Positions 35,173 to 44,352 of a stretch of 64,000 nt of DNA are shown in pieces (the stretch's first letter is position 1; each line of letters opens with the position of its first letter). Source of the DNA: Pantoea sp050157905. GTDB lineage: Bacteria; Pseudomonadota; Gammaproteobacteria; Enterobacterales; Enterobacteriaceae. Made by a program: the position numbers and the translations under genes. The DNA lies in the NCBI RefSeq assembly GCF_050157905.1, contig NZ_JBKIWZ010000001.1:1488001-1552000 (forward strand), given 5' to 3'. Under the pieces are notes generated by a model. It had not been told where the DNA came from and made no database searches. It saw only the letters and a program-made list of their open reading frames with translations.

Positions 35173-35238
35173 GCGTAAAGAGTGACAGCGGTGTCAGGAG
35201 TGTGTCAGGCTAATGCGCAAATAACCAGGGAGAAACCG

Positions 35239-35583
35239 ATGAGCATTACCCGCATTGATCCGGAACACCGCATGTCCGAGGCTGTCATCTATAATGACAC
35301 GATCTATTACACCAGCGTGCCAGAAAACCTGGACGCCGATGCCGAAGCGCAGACCGCGAATGCGCTGGCCGTCATTGATGCGATGCTGACCCGGCTGGGC
35401 AGCGACAAAAGCAAAATCCTCGATGCGACGCTTTTTCTCGTCGATAAAGCCGATTTTCCTGCGATGAACCGCGCGTGGGACGCCTGGGTTTCCCCGGGCC
35501 ATGCGCCCGTGCGCTGCACGGTGCAGGCCGGGCTGTTAAATCCCAAATATAAAATCGAAATCAAGATTATCGCCGCCCGCTAA
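35239..35583 (+). CDS. yoaB: RidA/YER057c/UK114 family protein YoaB
   Basis: 114-residue trimeric RidA-like protein; relatives deaminate reactive enamine/imine intermediates of amino-acid metabolism. GHAPVRCTVQAGLLNPKYKIEI with the key arginine and the signature near the C-terminus is intact. AGGGAG precedes the ATG at 35239; the longer in-frame reading from 35182 has no support. Length equals E. coli YoaB. In E. coli it neighbours yoaA directly; here the accessory insert separates them. Confidence 0.94.
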   Translation: MSITRIDPEHRMSEAVIYNDTIYYTSVPENLDADAEAQTANALAVIDAMLTRLGSDKSKILDATLFLVDKADFPAMNRAWDAWVSPGHAPVRCTVQAGLLNPKYKIEIKIIAAR

Positions 35584-35595
35584 TCACGCCGGGTG

Positions 35596-35787
35596 TTATT
35601 CTTCGTTTTCGTCATCTTCGTCGTCGAATAGCGCCCGAATCTGTTCACCCGTATGGCTCTCGCGAATTTCCTGCGCCACCTGGGCAATCGCCTGACCGCT
35701 CGTCAGTCCGTCTGCCATTAATTCCTGAATGCGTTCGACGGCCTGCTGTTGCTGCTCATGAGAGAGCGCCGGTAATCCTGTGATCAT
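35596..35787 (-). CDS. yoaH: UPF0181 family protein YoaH
   Basis: 63-residue cytoplasmic protein. LSHEQQQQAVERIQELMADGLTSGQAIAQVAQEIRE is the UPF0181 core and the C-terminus is acidic. Divergent from pabB as in E. coli. yoaC, which separates yoaB and yoaH in E. coli, is missing. Function unknown. Confidence 0.93.
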   Translation of the reverse strand: MITGLPALSHEQQQQAVERIQELMADGLTSGQAIAQVAQEIRESHTGEQIRALFDDEDDENEE

Positions 35788-35897
35788 GTTCTACTCCTGC
35801 GTTGGGGCTGACAGTATCCCACGCGGAACTAACAGGTGCCAGTCAGGAAAAAATATGTCAGTCTGACCGCCTCTTAGCCTGCTGATTTCTCTGCACG

Positions 35898-37277
35898 ATG
35901 ATTGTTGAAACCCTGACGCTTGATTACACCCCGGATGCGCTGACCCAGCGCTTCGCGCCGCTCTCCCATTTGCCGTGGGCGATGCTGCTCTCTTCTGCAC
36001 AGGCCAGCCACAGCGATAACCGCTTTGATATTCTGACCGCTGATCCACGTGCGACGCTGGTTACCCGGGGAGCGACCACCACCCTCAGCGACCGGAGCGG
36101 CAGCCGGGAATCCACTGCCGATCCGCTGCTGCTGGTTCAGCAGCAGTGTGATGCGCTCGGCGTAACGCCGGTGGCCAGTGAAGCCCTGCCTTTTCAGGGC
36201 GGGGCGCTGGGCCTGTTTGGTTATGATCTGGGCCGCCGGTTTGAATGCCTGCCACAGCATGCCGCCGCCGATCTGACGACGCCGGACATGGCGGTGGGGA
36301 TCTATGACTGGGCACTTATCGCCGATCATCATCAGCAGACACTGACGCTGGTGGCAACTGAGAACGTGGCAGCACGTGCCGCGTGGCTGGCAGCCTGGCC
36401 TGCGCGCAGGGCCGAACCCTTTTCACTGACCAGTCGCTGGCGTTCGAACCTGAGTTATGCCGACTATGCCGCACGCTTTGACAGGGTGCAGGCCTATATT
36501 CAGGCGGGCGACTGTTACCAGGTTAACCTGGCGCAGCGCTTTCAGGCGGGTTATCAGGGCGATGAGTGGCAGGCATTCACCAGGCTGAATGCGGCCAACC
36601 GCGCGCCGTTCAGCGCGTTTCTGCGTCTGCCTGACAGTGCAATTCTCAGCCTGTCGCCCGAGCGTTTTTTGTCGCTGAACCAGAAACAGATTGAAACGCG
36701 TCCGATTAAGGGCACCCGATCGCGCTGTAGCGATCCCGTTGCCGATGCGCAACAGGCTGAGGCTCTGCGCAACGCGGAGAAAGATCGTGCCGAAAACCTG
36801 ATGATTGTTGATCTGCTGCGCAACGATATCGGCCGCGTCGCCGTGCCCGGCTCGGTGACGGTGCCGGAGCTGTTTGCGGTTGAGCCCTTCCCTGCGGTCC
36901 ATCATCTGGTCAGCACGGTACGGGCGCAGTTGCCTGACACCCTGCAGGCCACCGATCTGCTGCGCGCCTGTTTCCCGGGCGGCTCAATAACCGGTGCGCC
37001 TAAAATCCGGGCGATGGAGATTATTGATGAACTGGAACCTCAGCGCCGCAATGCCTGGTGTGGCAGCATCGGCTATCTCAGTCTCTGCGGACGAATGGAT
37101 ACCAGCATCACCATCCGCACGCTGATCGCCGAGGGCCAGCAGATTTACTGTGCCGCCGGTGGCGGCCTGGTGGCTGACAGCGATCCGGCGGCGGAATACC
37201 AGGAAACGCTCGATAAAGTCAGCCGGATTTTACCAGCACTGGAACAGACCGGAGGCGCCATTGGCCCTGACGCTTGA
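35898..37277 (+). CDS. pabB: Aminodeoxychorismate synthase component I
   Basis: Converts chorismate and glutamine-derived ammonia to 4-amino-4-deoxychorismate, for folate synthesis; partners with PabA. 459 residues. The C-terminal chorismate-binding domain shows SPERFLSL, IETRPIKGTRSR with the active-site lysine, ENLMIVDLLRNDIGR and PGGSITGAPK. The N-terminal part binds tryptophan in the family. The ATG at 35898 lies 16 codons upstream of the first conserved block. Its end overlaps nudL by 17 bases. Confidence 0.97.
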   Translation: MIVETLTLDYTPDALTQRFAPLSHLPWAMLLSSAQASHSDNRFDILTADPRATLVTRGATTTLSDRSGSRESTADPLLLVQQQCDALGVTPVASEALPFQGGALGLFGYDLGRRFECLPQHAAADLTTPDMAVGIYDWALIADHHQQTLTLVATENVAARAAWLAAWPARRAEPFSLTSRWRSNLSYADYAARFDRVQAYIQAGDCYQVNLAQRFQAGYQGDEWQAFTRLNAANRAPFSAFLRLPDSAILSLSPERFLSLNQKQIETRPIKGTRSRCSDPVADAQQAEALRNAEKDRAENLMIVDLLRNDIGRVAVPGSVTVPELFAVEPFPAVHHLVSTVRAQLPDTLQATDLLRACFPGGSITGAPKIRAMEIIDELEPQRRNAWCGSIGYLSLCGRMDTSITIRTLIAEGQQIYCAAGGGLVADSDPAAEYQETLDKVSRILPALEQTGGAIGPDA

Positions 37278-37824
37278 TACCTTTCGAAGCCGTTTTCTGT
37301 TGCAGCCGCCTGCCCGCAGTACGCTGCACCTCTCCGGTCGCCATGCCGCTGTGCTGGTGCCGGTCGTGGCGCGCCCTGAGCCAGGCCTGCTGCTGACGCA
37401 ACGCTCGCACGCGCTGCGCAAACATGCCGGGCAGGTTGCCTTTCCCGGCGGAATGCAGGATGCCACTGACGCCTCGCTGATTGCCACGGCACTGCGTGAA
37501 GCCCAGGAAGAGGTCGGACTGGAGCCGCAGCAGGTCGAGGTGTTAGGTCTGCTGCCTGCCGTGAGCAGCAGCACCGGTTTTCAGGTGACGCCGGTGCTGG
37601 GGATCATCCCGGCAGGTCTGCGGTTAACCCTCAATCCGGATGAGGTCAGCAGCGCCTTTGAGATGCCGCTGGCCGAAGCCCTCCAGCTCAGCCGCTACAG
37701 TGCGCTGGAGATTAACCGGGCGGGCGGGCGTCATCCGGTCTGGCTGTCACGCTATCAGGATTATCTGGTCTGGGGCATGACCGCGGGAATTATCCGTTCA
37801 CTGAGTACACAGATTGCCTTCTGA
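37261..37824 (+). CDS. nudL: Nudix hydrolase NudL (putative CoA pyrophosphatase)
   Basis: 187-residue Nudix protein. The box is complete: G at the start of GGMQDATD, then ALREAQEEVGL with the metal-binding glutamates. CoA diphosphatases of this group also carry HLR/LRKHAGQVAFPGG just before, as seen here. The start is TTG at 37261 with a perfect GGAGG at 37251-37255, inside the last codons of pabB, so translation is coupled. Longer readings upstream run through pabB in another frame and are not credible. Confidence 0.93.
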   Translation: MALTLDTFRSRFLLQPPARSTLHLSGRHAAVLVPVVARPEPGLLLTQRSHALRKHAGQVAFPGGMQDATDASLIATALREAQEEVGLEPQQVEVLGLLPAVSSSTGFQVTPVLGIIPAGLRLTLNPDEVSSAFEMPLAEALQLSRYSALEINRAGGRHPVWLSRYQDYLVWGMTAGIIRSLSTQIAF

Positions 37825-38006
37825 CCCCTTCTTTTCATTTAGCGCCCTGACATACCAGCAACCTGTCGGGGTGCGTTATAATTTTTTCTACTGGTTTTGA
37901 TAAGTTTATTTCATGCGAAAAGCTGCTCTTTTCCGGTGCATGACCATTACTATTAGCGCCATAAACTGCCCCGGCAGACTGATAATAATTGTGAGGAGTG
38001 TCACCT

Positions 38007-39371
38007 GTGATTAGTGTTTTCGACATGTTCAAAGTGGGCATCGGCCCCTCGAGTTCGCATACTGTCGGCCCGATGAAAGCGGGTAAACAGTTTGTGGATT
38101 TGCTGAGCGAACAGGGAAAGCTGCAGGAGGTAACCCGGATCGCCGTGGATGTGTATGGATCGCTCTCCCTGACCGGCAAAGGCCATCACACCGATATCGC
38201 CATTATTATGGGTCTGGCAGGCGAATCACCCGATACAGTGGACATTGATGCCATCCCCGCCTTTATTAAGGATGTCGAACAGCGTGAGCGGCTGCTGCTG
38301 GCGAAAGGCGAGCATGAGGTGGACTTCCCGCGCGAAGGCGGCATGGTGTTTCGCAGTGAGAACCTCTCTTTGCATGAGAATGGCCTGCGCCTGCTCGCAT
38401 TTGCGGGTGATCTGCTGATTCTGTCAAAAACCTACTACTCTGTGGGTGGCGGTTTCATTGTCGACGAAGAGCACTTCGGCCAGTCGGCTCTGGATGAAGT
38501 CTCTGTGCCCTGGCCTTTCCACTCTGCCAAAGATCTGCTGGCTCACTGCCGCGAAACCGGCCTGTCACTCTCAGGTCTGGTAATGAAAAACGAACTGGCG
38601 CTGCATAGCCGTGAGGAGATCCAGAGCTATTTCGCCACCATCTGGCAGACGATGCAGGCCTGTATCGATCGTGGTCTGAATACCGAAGGCGTGCTGCCGG
38701 GCCCATTGCGGGTTCCGCGCCGTGCTGCCTCTCTGCGTCGTCTGCTCACCTCCTCCACCAAACATTCCAGCGATCCGATGATCGTCATTGACTGGATCAA
38801 TATGTTTGCACTGGCCGTCAATGAAGAGAACGCCGCAGGTGGACGCGTGGTCACCGCACCCACTAACGGCGCCTGTGGTATTGTGCCTGCGGTGCTGGCC
38901 TACTACGATCACTTTATTGAGCCGGTCACGCCTGATATTTTCCTGCGCTATTTTCTTGCCTCCGGCGCGATTGGCGTGCTCTATAAAATGAATGCCTCTA
39001 TCTCCGGTGCCGAAGTGGGTTGCCAGGGTGAAGTCGGTGTCGCCTGCTCAATGGCGGCCGCCGGTCTGGCGGAGCTGCTGGGTGCCAGTCCGGAGCAGGT
39101 CTGCGTCGCCGCTGAGATTGGCATGGAGCATAATCTGGGGCTCACCTGCGATCCGGTGGCAGGACAGGTTCAGGTGCCCTGCATTGAGCGCAACGCGATT
39201 GCCTCAGTGAAAGCGATTAATGCCGCGAGGATGGCACTTCGCCGCACCAGCGAACCACGCGTTTCGCTGGATAAGGTTATCGAAACCATGTATGAAACCG
39301 GTAAGGATATGAATGCCAAATACCGTGAAACTTCACGTGGTGGTCTGGCAATTAAGGTTCAGTGCGATTAA
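38007..39371 (+). CDS. sdaA: L-serine dehydratase 1
   Basis: Iron-sulfur enzyme deaminating serine to pyruvate and ammonia. 454 residues, as in E. coli. Conserved segments FKVGIGPSSSHTVGPM at the N-terminus and APTNGACGIVPAVLAYYDHF, CQGEVGVACSMAAAGL and CDPVAGQVQVPCIERN supply the cluster cysteines. The start is GTG at 38007 with GAGGAG eight bases upstream; a GTG at 37998 in frame overlaps that site. Confidence 0.97.
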   Translation: MISVFDMFKVGIGPSSSHTVGPMKAGKQFVDLLSEQGKLQEVTRIAVDVYGSLSLTGKGHHTDIAIIMGLAGESPDTVDIDAIPAFIKDVEQRERLLLAKGEHEVDFPREGGMVFRSENLSLHENGLRLLAFAGDLLILSKTYYSVGGGFIVDEEHFGQSALDEVSVPWPFHSAKDLLAHCRETGLSLSGLVMKNELALHSREEIQSYFATIWQTMQACIDRGLNTEGVLPGPLRVPRRAASLRRLLTSSTKHSSDPMIVIDWINMFALAVNEENAAGGRVVTAPTNGACGIVPAVLAYYDHFIEPVTPDIFLRYFLASGAIGVLYKMNASISGAEVGCQGEVGVACSMAAAGLAELLGASPEQVCVAAEIGMEHNLGLTCDPVAGQVQVPCIERNAIASVKAINAARMALRRTSEPRVSLDKVIETMYETGKDMNAKYRETSRGGLAIKVQCD

Positions 39372-39420
39372 TACGCCCCTCTGTCTGTTTACATAACGTG
39401 CAAACGTAATAAAATCCGTA

Positions 39421-39443
39421 TCCTGCGCTATCTCAGCGCAGGA
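39421..39443 (+). terminator. Hairpin downstream of sdaA
   Basis: Stem TCCTGCGC/GCGCAGGA with a seven-base loop. Only two T follow, so it may be a weak terminator. Confidence 0.4.
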
Positions 39444-39593
39444 TTACACGGTAAAGTATTTTCCGCACAGCCGTCCGGCTTGCCCTGCTTTCCAGACCCG
39501 CTTTTCTGCATTACGGCCTCAGTTCTGGCCTGTTCGTGCCGATACTCATCCCGTTGTGTTGCTTTTTTCTGGCTTTGGGGAAGGTGGAAACTG

Positions 39594-41156
39594 ATGTTTA
39601 TTGCCCAGCAGCATGTTGGACAGTTCAGACGCAAGCGTTTGCTCATCGCGCTGTTGATCGCCACTCTGGTGCTGATTCTGACGCTGGTTTTCCGCTATAT
39701 TGAAGAAAAGTCGCGTATTGAGCAGCAGGCGATGGATTTTGCCGACAAAGCCATTATGCGGTTTGACCGGATGTTCTCCCCGCTGGAGGTGTCAGCAAAT
39801 AATATGCTGGGTCTGGTTGGCGTTCCCTGCCATGACGCCCGCTTTCCGCTTATTGAGAAAATCTCCTCTCTTCAGACGGTCAGGGCGATTCTGCTGGTCG
39901 ACAACGATATGCTCTACTGCTCCAGCATCTATGGTCCGCGCGCCATTCCCTTCAGTGAAACGTATCCCGACCTGGCCTTCAACAATCAGCGTATGGAGCT
40001 CTCTACTGATCGCTATCTGCTGAAAGGGTCGCCGGTGCTCCTGTTGTGGACACCCAGAAGTCTGGATAACCGCTCCGGCATTCTGCAGGTTATCAATATC
40101 GAAATGATGAGTAATTACCTGCTGGAGCCGGAGTTGCCCTGGGTGGAGCGCGCCATTCTGAACGTCAATGGTCAAAGCCTGGAGTATGGTAATCCGCTGA
40201 TTGAAGCCACGGTGCCGGCAGACGATGAGGTGAGCTACGAACAGCACTCGCTGCGTTATCCTTTTAGCCTGACGCTTTATGGTCCCTCGCCGACCCGGCT
40301 GGCGCTGGCCACGCTGCCTTCACAGCTGCCGCTGGCGCTACTGCTGAGCCTGCTGATTGGCTATATCGTCTGGCTGGCCACCGCGAATCGCATGAGCCTG
40401 AGCTGGCAGATCAGTTATGGCATCACGGCGCGCGAATTTATGGTGTACTGTCAGCCGCTGATTAACAGCAAAAGCGGCGAGTGTGACGGCATTGAGCTGC
40501 TGTTACGCTGGCACAATGCCCGTCAGGGCTGGATTGCTCCCGATGTCTTTATTCCGCTGGCCGAACGGCAGAATCTGATTAAACCGCTGACACGCTTTGT
40601 GCTGAACGAGGTAGTCAGCGCATTACCGCAGTTGCCTGAGGATCCTGACTTCCATATCGCCATTAACGTGGCTGCCAGCCACTTCCGCGATCGTGCCATC
40701 CTTGAGGATCTGCAGACTCTCTGGTGGCCCGCTATGCCCGTGCCGAAACTGGTGGTGGAGCTCACTGAGCGGGATGCGCTGCCGGTCGTTGATCAGTCGG
40801 TGATTGCGCAGCTGCATGATATCGGCGTGCGGCTGGCGATTGATGACTTCGGCACCGGCCACAGTTCGCTCTCCTATCTGAAAGATCTGCACCCCGATGT
40901 GCTGAAGATCGACAAAATTTTTACGGCGGCCGTCGGCACAGACGCCATTAACGCCACGGTAACGGATATGGTGATTTCTCTGGCTCAGCGCCTGAACATC
41001 AGTCTGGTCGCCGAGGGGGTGGAAACGGCCGAGCAGGCAGCCTACCTGCGTGAGCGTGGTGTAGATCATCTGCAGGGCTACTTCTATGCCCGTCCGATGC
41101 CGCTGGAGGATTTCCCGGCCTGGCTGGCCGCCTGGCAGGCGGATATCCGGCCCTGA
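39594..41156 (+). CDS. pdeD: Membrane c-di-GMP phosphodiesterase, CSS-motif plus EAL (PdeD/YoaD type)
   Basis: 520-residue inner-membrane protein: helix at about 14-33, periplasmic CSS domain with MLYCSSIYG (Cys-Ser-Ser, redox-sensitive in relatives), second helix at about 240-262 (LPLALLLSLLIGYIVWLA) and a cytoplasmic EAL phosphodiesterase domain from about 280. EAL is ELL here (GIELLLRW), as in E. coli YoaD; the metal motif IDDFGTGHSS and VAEGVET are intact, so activity is expected. The ATG at 39594 follows AAGGTGGA; an upstream reading from 39480 is Cys-rich and unconserved. Same neighbours as in E. coli. Confidence 0.92.
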   Translation: MFIAQQHVGQFRRKRLLIALLIATLVLILTLVFRYIEEKSRIEQQAMDFADKAIMRFDRMFSPLEVSANNMLGLVGVPCHDARFPLIEKISSLQTVRAILLVDNDMLYCSSIYGPRAIPFSETYPDLAFNNQRMELSTDRYLLKGSPVLLLWTPRSLDNRSGILQVINIEMMSNYLLEPELPWVERAILNVNGQSLEYGNPLIEATVPADDEVSYEQHSLRYPFSLTLYGPSPTRLALATLPSQLPLALLLSLLIGYIVWLATANRMSLSWQISYGITAREFMVYCQPLINSKSGECDGIELLLRWHNARQGWIAPDVFIPLAERQNLIKPLTRFVLNEVVSALPQLPEDPDFHIAINVAASHFRDRAILEDLQTLWWPAMPVPKLVVELTERDALPVVDQSVIAQLHDIGVRLAIDDFGTGHSSLSYLKDLHPDVLKIDKIFTAAVGTDAINATVTDMVISLAQRLNISLVAEGVETAEQAAYLRERGVDHLQGYFYARPMPLEDFPAWLAAWQADIRP

Positions 41157-41174
41157 GCCCGCGCCGGGGACAGG

Positions 41175-41209
41175 AAAAAAAACAGCCGCGGCGGTCAGGC
41201 AGCGGCTGT
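41175..41209 (-). terminator. yoaE terminator
   Basis: On the minus strand, stem ACAGCCGC/GCGGCTGT followed by eight T (plus-strand A 41175-41182). Confidence 0.85.
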
Positions 41210-41247
41210 CAGAGGTCAGAGTGGCAGATTAAACCTGCCGCAGGCAA

Positions 41248-42825
41248 CTACGCCTCTTCCTCCTCATCATGCGGCTTATCTTTGGTGACACGCACCAGAT
41301 CGATACGGTAATCGGTCGCCTCAATAATCTGGAAATGTAACGGCGTGATGTCAATAACATCGCCCGGCAGCGGCAGTTGCCCTTTCTGGGCAATCAGCAG
41401 GCCCGCCAGTGACGCATGATCTTCTGCCGGATCGACCAGCTCATGGAAGTCGAGCAACTGCTGCAGCGAGTGCAGATCCGTGCCCCCTTTGACCAGCCAG
41501 CCATCGCCATCGGCAATGATATCGGGCGTTTCGTCCTCATCCGGGAATTCACCCGCGATCGCTTCCAGAACATCCAGCGGGGTAATCAGCCCCTGCACGA
41601 CGCCAAACTCGTTGGTAACGATGACGAAACTGCCCCGGGCGCGACGCAGCACGCCAAGCAGGTTGATCGGGTCCAGCGTTTCCGGCACCACGATGGTTGG
41701 CGTGCTGGCCGCGAAGGTCGCCACATCCACCCCATGATCCAGCGCCACCAGCAGCTCTTTGGCACGTACCACGCCGACGATCTCATCCAGTTCACCCCGG
41801 CAGACCGGGAACAGGCTGTGCGGCGTATCGAGCAGCTGCATGCGGATCTCATCAACCGGACGGTTCGCGTCGACCCAGGAGATTTCACCGCGCGGCGTCA
41901 TGATGCTGCGAATCGACCGCGACGCCAGCGTCAGGACGCCGTTGATCATGTAGCGCTCTTCATCTTTGAACGCCTCCTGCGGCATTGCTTCCGCCAACGC
42001 CACCTCTTCACTGGATCCGCTGTTGCTGCTGGCGGTCTGGGCGCGATTGCGACCGCCCATCAGGCGCAGAATCGCTTCGGCGGTGCGCTCGCGCATCGGG
42101 CGATTCGACTGATGGCGGATAAAGTTACGGCGGGCAATCTGGTTGAACAGCTCGATCAGGATCGAGAAGCCGATAGCCGCGTAGAGGTAACCTTTCGGAA
42201 TATGGAAACCAAAGCCTTCCGCCACCAGCGACAGACCGATCATCAGCAGGAAGCTCAGGCAGAGCACCACCACGGTCGGATGCGCGTTAACGAAATTGGT
42301 TAACGGCTTCGACGCCAGCAGCATCACACCCATCGCAATCACCACGGCGGTCATCATCACCGGCAGATGGTTCACCATCCCCACGGCGGTGATCACGGCG
42401 TCCAGCGAGAAGACGGCGTCCAGCACCACAATCTGCGTGACGACCGCCCAGAAACTGGCATAGCCGCGATTGCCGGAACCGTCGAGCTGACGGTTTTCCA
42501 GCCGTTCATGCAGTTCCATCGTCGCCTTAAACAGCAGGAACAGTCCACCGGCCAGCAGGATCAGATCGCGGCCCGCGAAACTGAAACCACCCACGCTGAA
42601 CAGCGGTGTCGTCAGCGTCACCATCCAGGAGATCAGCGACAGCAGGCCCAGACGCATCACCAGCGCCAGCGACAGACCAATCAGGCGCGCTTTATCGCGC
42701 TGCTTTGGCGGCAGCTTGTCGGCCAGAATGGCGATAAAGACCAGGTTGTCGATGCCGAGAACAATTTCCAGCACCACCAGCGTCAGTAAACCCGCCCAGA
42801 TTGAGGGGTCGAATAAAAATTCCAT
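41248..42825 (-). CDS. yoaE: TerC-family membrane protein with CBS and CorC/HlyC domains
   Basis: 525 residues. The first about 230 form seven hydrophobic helices of the TerC family with acidic residues in helices (VVLEIVLGIDNLVF, LDAVFSLDAVITAVG) that probably bind a divalent cation. Two CBS modules follow (about 305-420), then a CorC/HlyC transporter-associated domain (about 435-515). It resembles E. coli YoaE. TerC proteins have been linked to manganese export, but the ion for YoaE is not known. An acidic Asp/Glu-rich tail ends the protein. Confidence 0.94.
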   Translation of the reverse strand: MEFLFDPSIWAGLLTLVVLEIVLGIDNLVFIAILADKLPPKQRDKARLIGLSLALVMRLGLLSLISWMVTLTTPLFSVGGFSFAGRDLILLAGGLFLLFKATMELHERLENRQLDGSGNRGYASFWAVVTQIVVLDAVFSLDAVITAVGMVNHLPVMMTAVVIAMGVMLLASKPLTNFVNAHPTVVVLCLSFLLMIGLSLVAEGFGFHIPKGYLYAAIGFSILIELFNQIARRNFIRHQSNRPMRERTAEAILRLMGGRNRAQTASSNSGSSEEVALAEAMPQEAFKDEERYMINGVLTLASRSIRSIMTPRGEISWVDANRPVDEIRMQLLDTPHSLFPVCRGELDEIVGVVRAKELLVALDHGVDVATFAASTPTIVVPETLDPINLLGVLRRARGSFVIVTNEFGVVQGLITPLDVLEAIAGEFPDEDETPDIIADGDGWLVKGGTDLHSLQQLLDFHELVDPAEDHASLAGLLIAQKGQLPLPGDVIDITPLHFQIIEATDYRIDLVRVTKDKPHDEEEEA

Positions 42826-43332
42826 TATTTATGACTCCAGAACAGGGGACCAGACAAGCCGAAGCCTGTCAGCGCAGCAAAGCGTGACATCCGGATAGTC
42901 GGGTAAACGTGGAAAACGCCGTCAGGCGAGAGGTGACGCGCCAGCAGGCGCAAAGAACAGATTAAGCGACGTCGGTGACGATCCATAAAGGTGGGCTGAA
43001 GCCCGATACTCCTGAGTAATAAACAGAACGTTAATGTATCAGTTCGGAAAACGGCGTCAAAAAATTTTCTCATTTTTACAATCTGCAACAGAGATGCCCG
43101 GTCGCATAAACAGGCATGCGGGATCCGGAAGCGGATAAATAACAGACAGACGTCACATCATTTATTTTTTCGCACAATAAAATAAATCCCGACTTCATGG
43201 CTTTTACCAACGTAATCCCCTTTTTTCGACGCTGAACCTGGACGTCAGAGCATCCGGTTAACCGATAATCAGAGCAAAATTCAGAACCGTTCATCCCCTC
43301 AGATGAGCATCGTTAGCAAACGGAGGTAGCAG
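42826..43332. other. Divergent region yoaE-manX
   Basis: 507 bases with no supported gene. The right half carries the manXYZ promoter area, including the A+T-rich palindrome at 43160-43187 (separate entry) and a lone TCACA half-site at 43153. Confidence 0.4.
43160..43187. promoter_or_regulatory. Mlc/NagC-like operator upstream of manX
   Basis: Perfect nine-base arms ATTTATTTT/AAAATAAAT around a ten-base centre containing CGCAC. This follows the TTATTT-N-AAATAA layout of Mlc/NagC sites; manXYZ is an Mlc target in E. coli. The spacing is one base off the usual. Confidence 0.45.
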
Positions 43333-44289
43333 GTGACCATTGCAATTGTAATTGGTACACACGGCTGGGCCGCGGAACAACTGCTGAAAACAGCAGAAAT
43401 GCTGTTGGGCGAGCAGGCAAATGTCGGCTGGATAGATTTTGTGCCCGGTGAAAATGCAGACACGCTGATTGAAAAATATGAGGCAACGCTGGCCGAACTC
43501 AATACCGGCCAGGGGGTGCTGTTTCTGGTCGATACCTGGGGCGGCAGTCCGTTTAACGCGGCAAGTCGGATAGTGGTTGACCGGCCACAGTCTGAGGTCG
43601 TCGCTGGCGTCAATATTCCGATGCTGGTCGAAACGCTGATGGCGCGTGACGATAACCTGGCGTTTGAGGCGCTGGTAGCGGTGGCGGTCGAGACCGGTCG
43701 CGAGGGGGTAAAAGCCCTGAAAGCCACGGAAACTGCCCCCGCCCCCGTTAAACCGGCCGTCACGGCGCCGTCACTGAAGCCGATGACACCGGGCGATCAC
43801 ATGAAAATTGGTCTGGCGCGCATTGACGACCGCCTGATCCATGGACAGGTAGCGACGCGCTGGACCAAAGAGACTAACGTCCAGCGCATTATTGTAGTCA
43901 GCGATGAGGTGGCTAACGATCACGTACGTAAAACACTGCTGACCCAGGTCGCTCCGCCGGGCGTGACGGCACATGTGGTGGATGTCGATAAGATGGTGCG
44001 GGTGTGGAATAACCCGAAGTATGGACAGGATCGTGTCATGCTGTTGTTTACCAATCCGACCGATGTTGTGCGGGTGGTGGAACAGGGCGTGGAGATTACA
44101 TCCGTCAATATCGGTGGGATGGCATTCCGTCAGGGAAAGACGCAGGTCAACAATGCGGTTTCAGTCGATGGGAAAGATATTGCCGCCTTCCACAAACTTA
44201 ATGAACGCCATATAGAGCTGGAAGTTCGCAAAGTGTCCAGCGACCAGAAGCTGAAAATGATGGATTTGATTGCGAAAGTCGATGCGTAA
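43333..44289 (+). CDS. manX: PTS mannose-type EIIAB component
   Basis: Phosphotransfer protein for mannose, glucose and amino sugars. IIA domain (1-130) with phospho-His10 in GTHGWA; Pro/Ala linker (about 133-153); IIB domain with phospho-His170 in DDRLIHGQV. 318 residues. Start GTG at 43333, with GGAGG nine bases upstream. First gene of manXYZ; manY starts 63 bases later. Confidence 0.97.
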   Translation: MTIAIVIGTHGWAAEQLLKTAEMLLGEQANVGWIDFVPGENADTLIEKYEATLAELNTGQGVLFLVDTWGGSPFNAASRIVVDRPQSEVVAGVNIPMLVETLMARDDNLAFEALVAVAVETGREGVKALKATETAPAPVKPAVTAPSLKPMTPGDHMKIGLARIDDRLIHGQVATRWTKETNVQRIIVVSDEVANDHVRKTLLTQVAPPGVTAHVVDVDKMVRVWNNPKYGQDRVMLLFTNPTDVVRVVEQGVEITSVNIGGMAFRQGKTQVNNAVSVDGKDIAAFHKLNERHIELEVRKVSSDQKLKMMDLIAKVDA

Positions 44290-44352
44290 CAGACGCCCAT
44301 CTGCGCCTGCTTTTCCGGGCGCGTTACCGTTATCCTGCTGAGGACACGAAGT

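Noticed and set aside
37150..37260. N-terminal extension of nudL inside pabB
   Set aside because: The extra residues follow the pabB coding sequence in another frame and are unlike the family; TTG at 37261 has a perfect ribosome-binding site.
43142..43157. CRP-like half-site upstream of manX
   Set aside because: Only the TCACA half matches; the other half has two of five bases.
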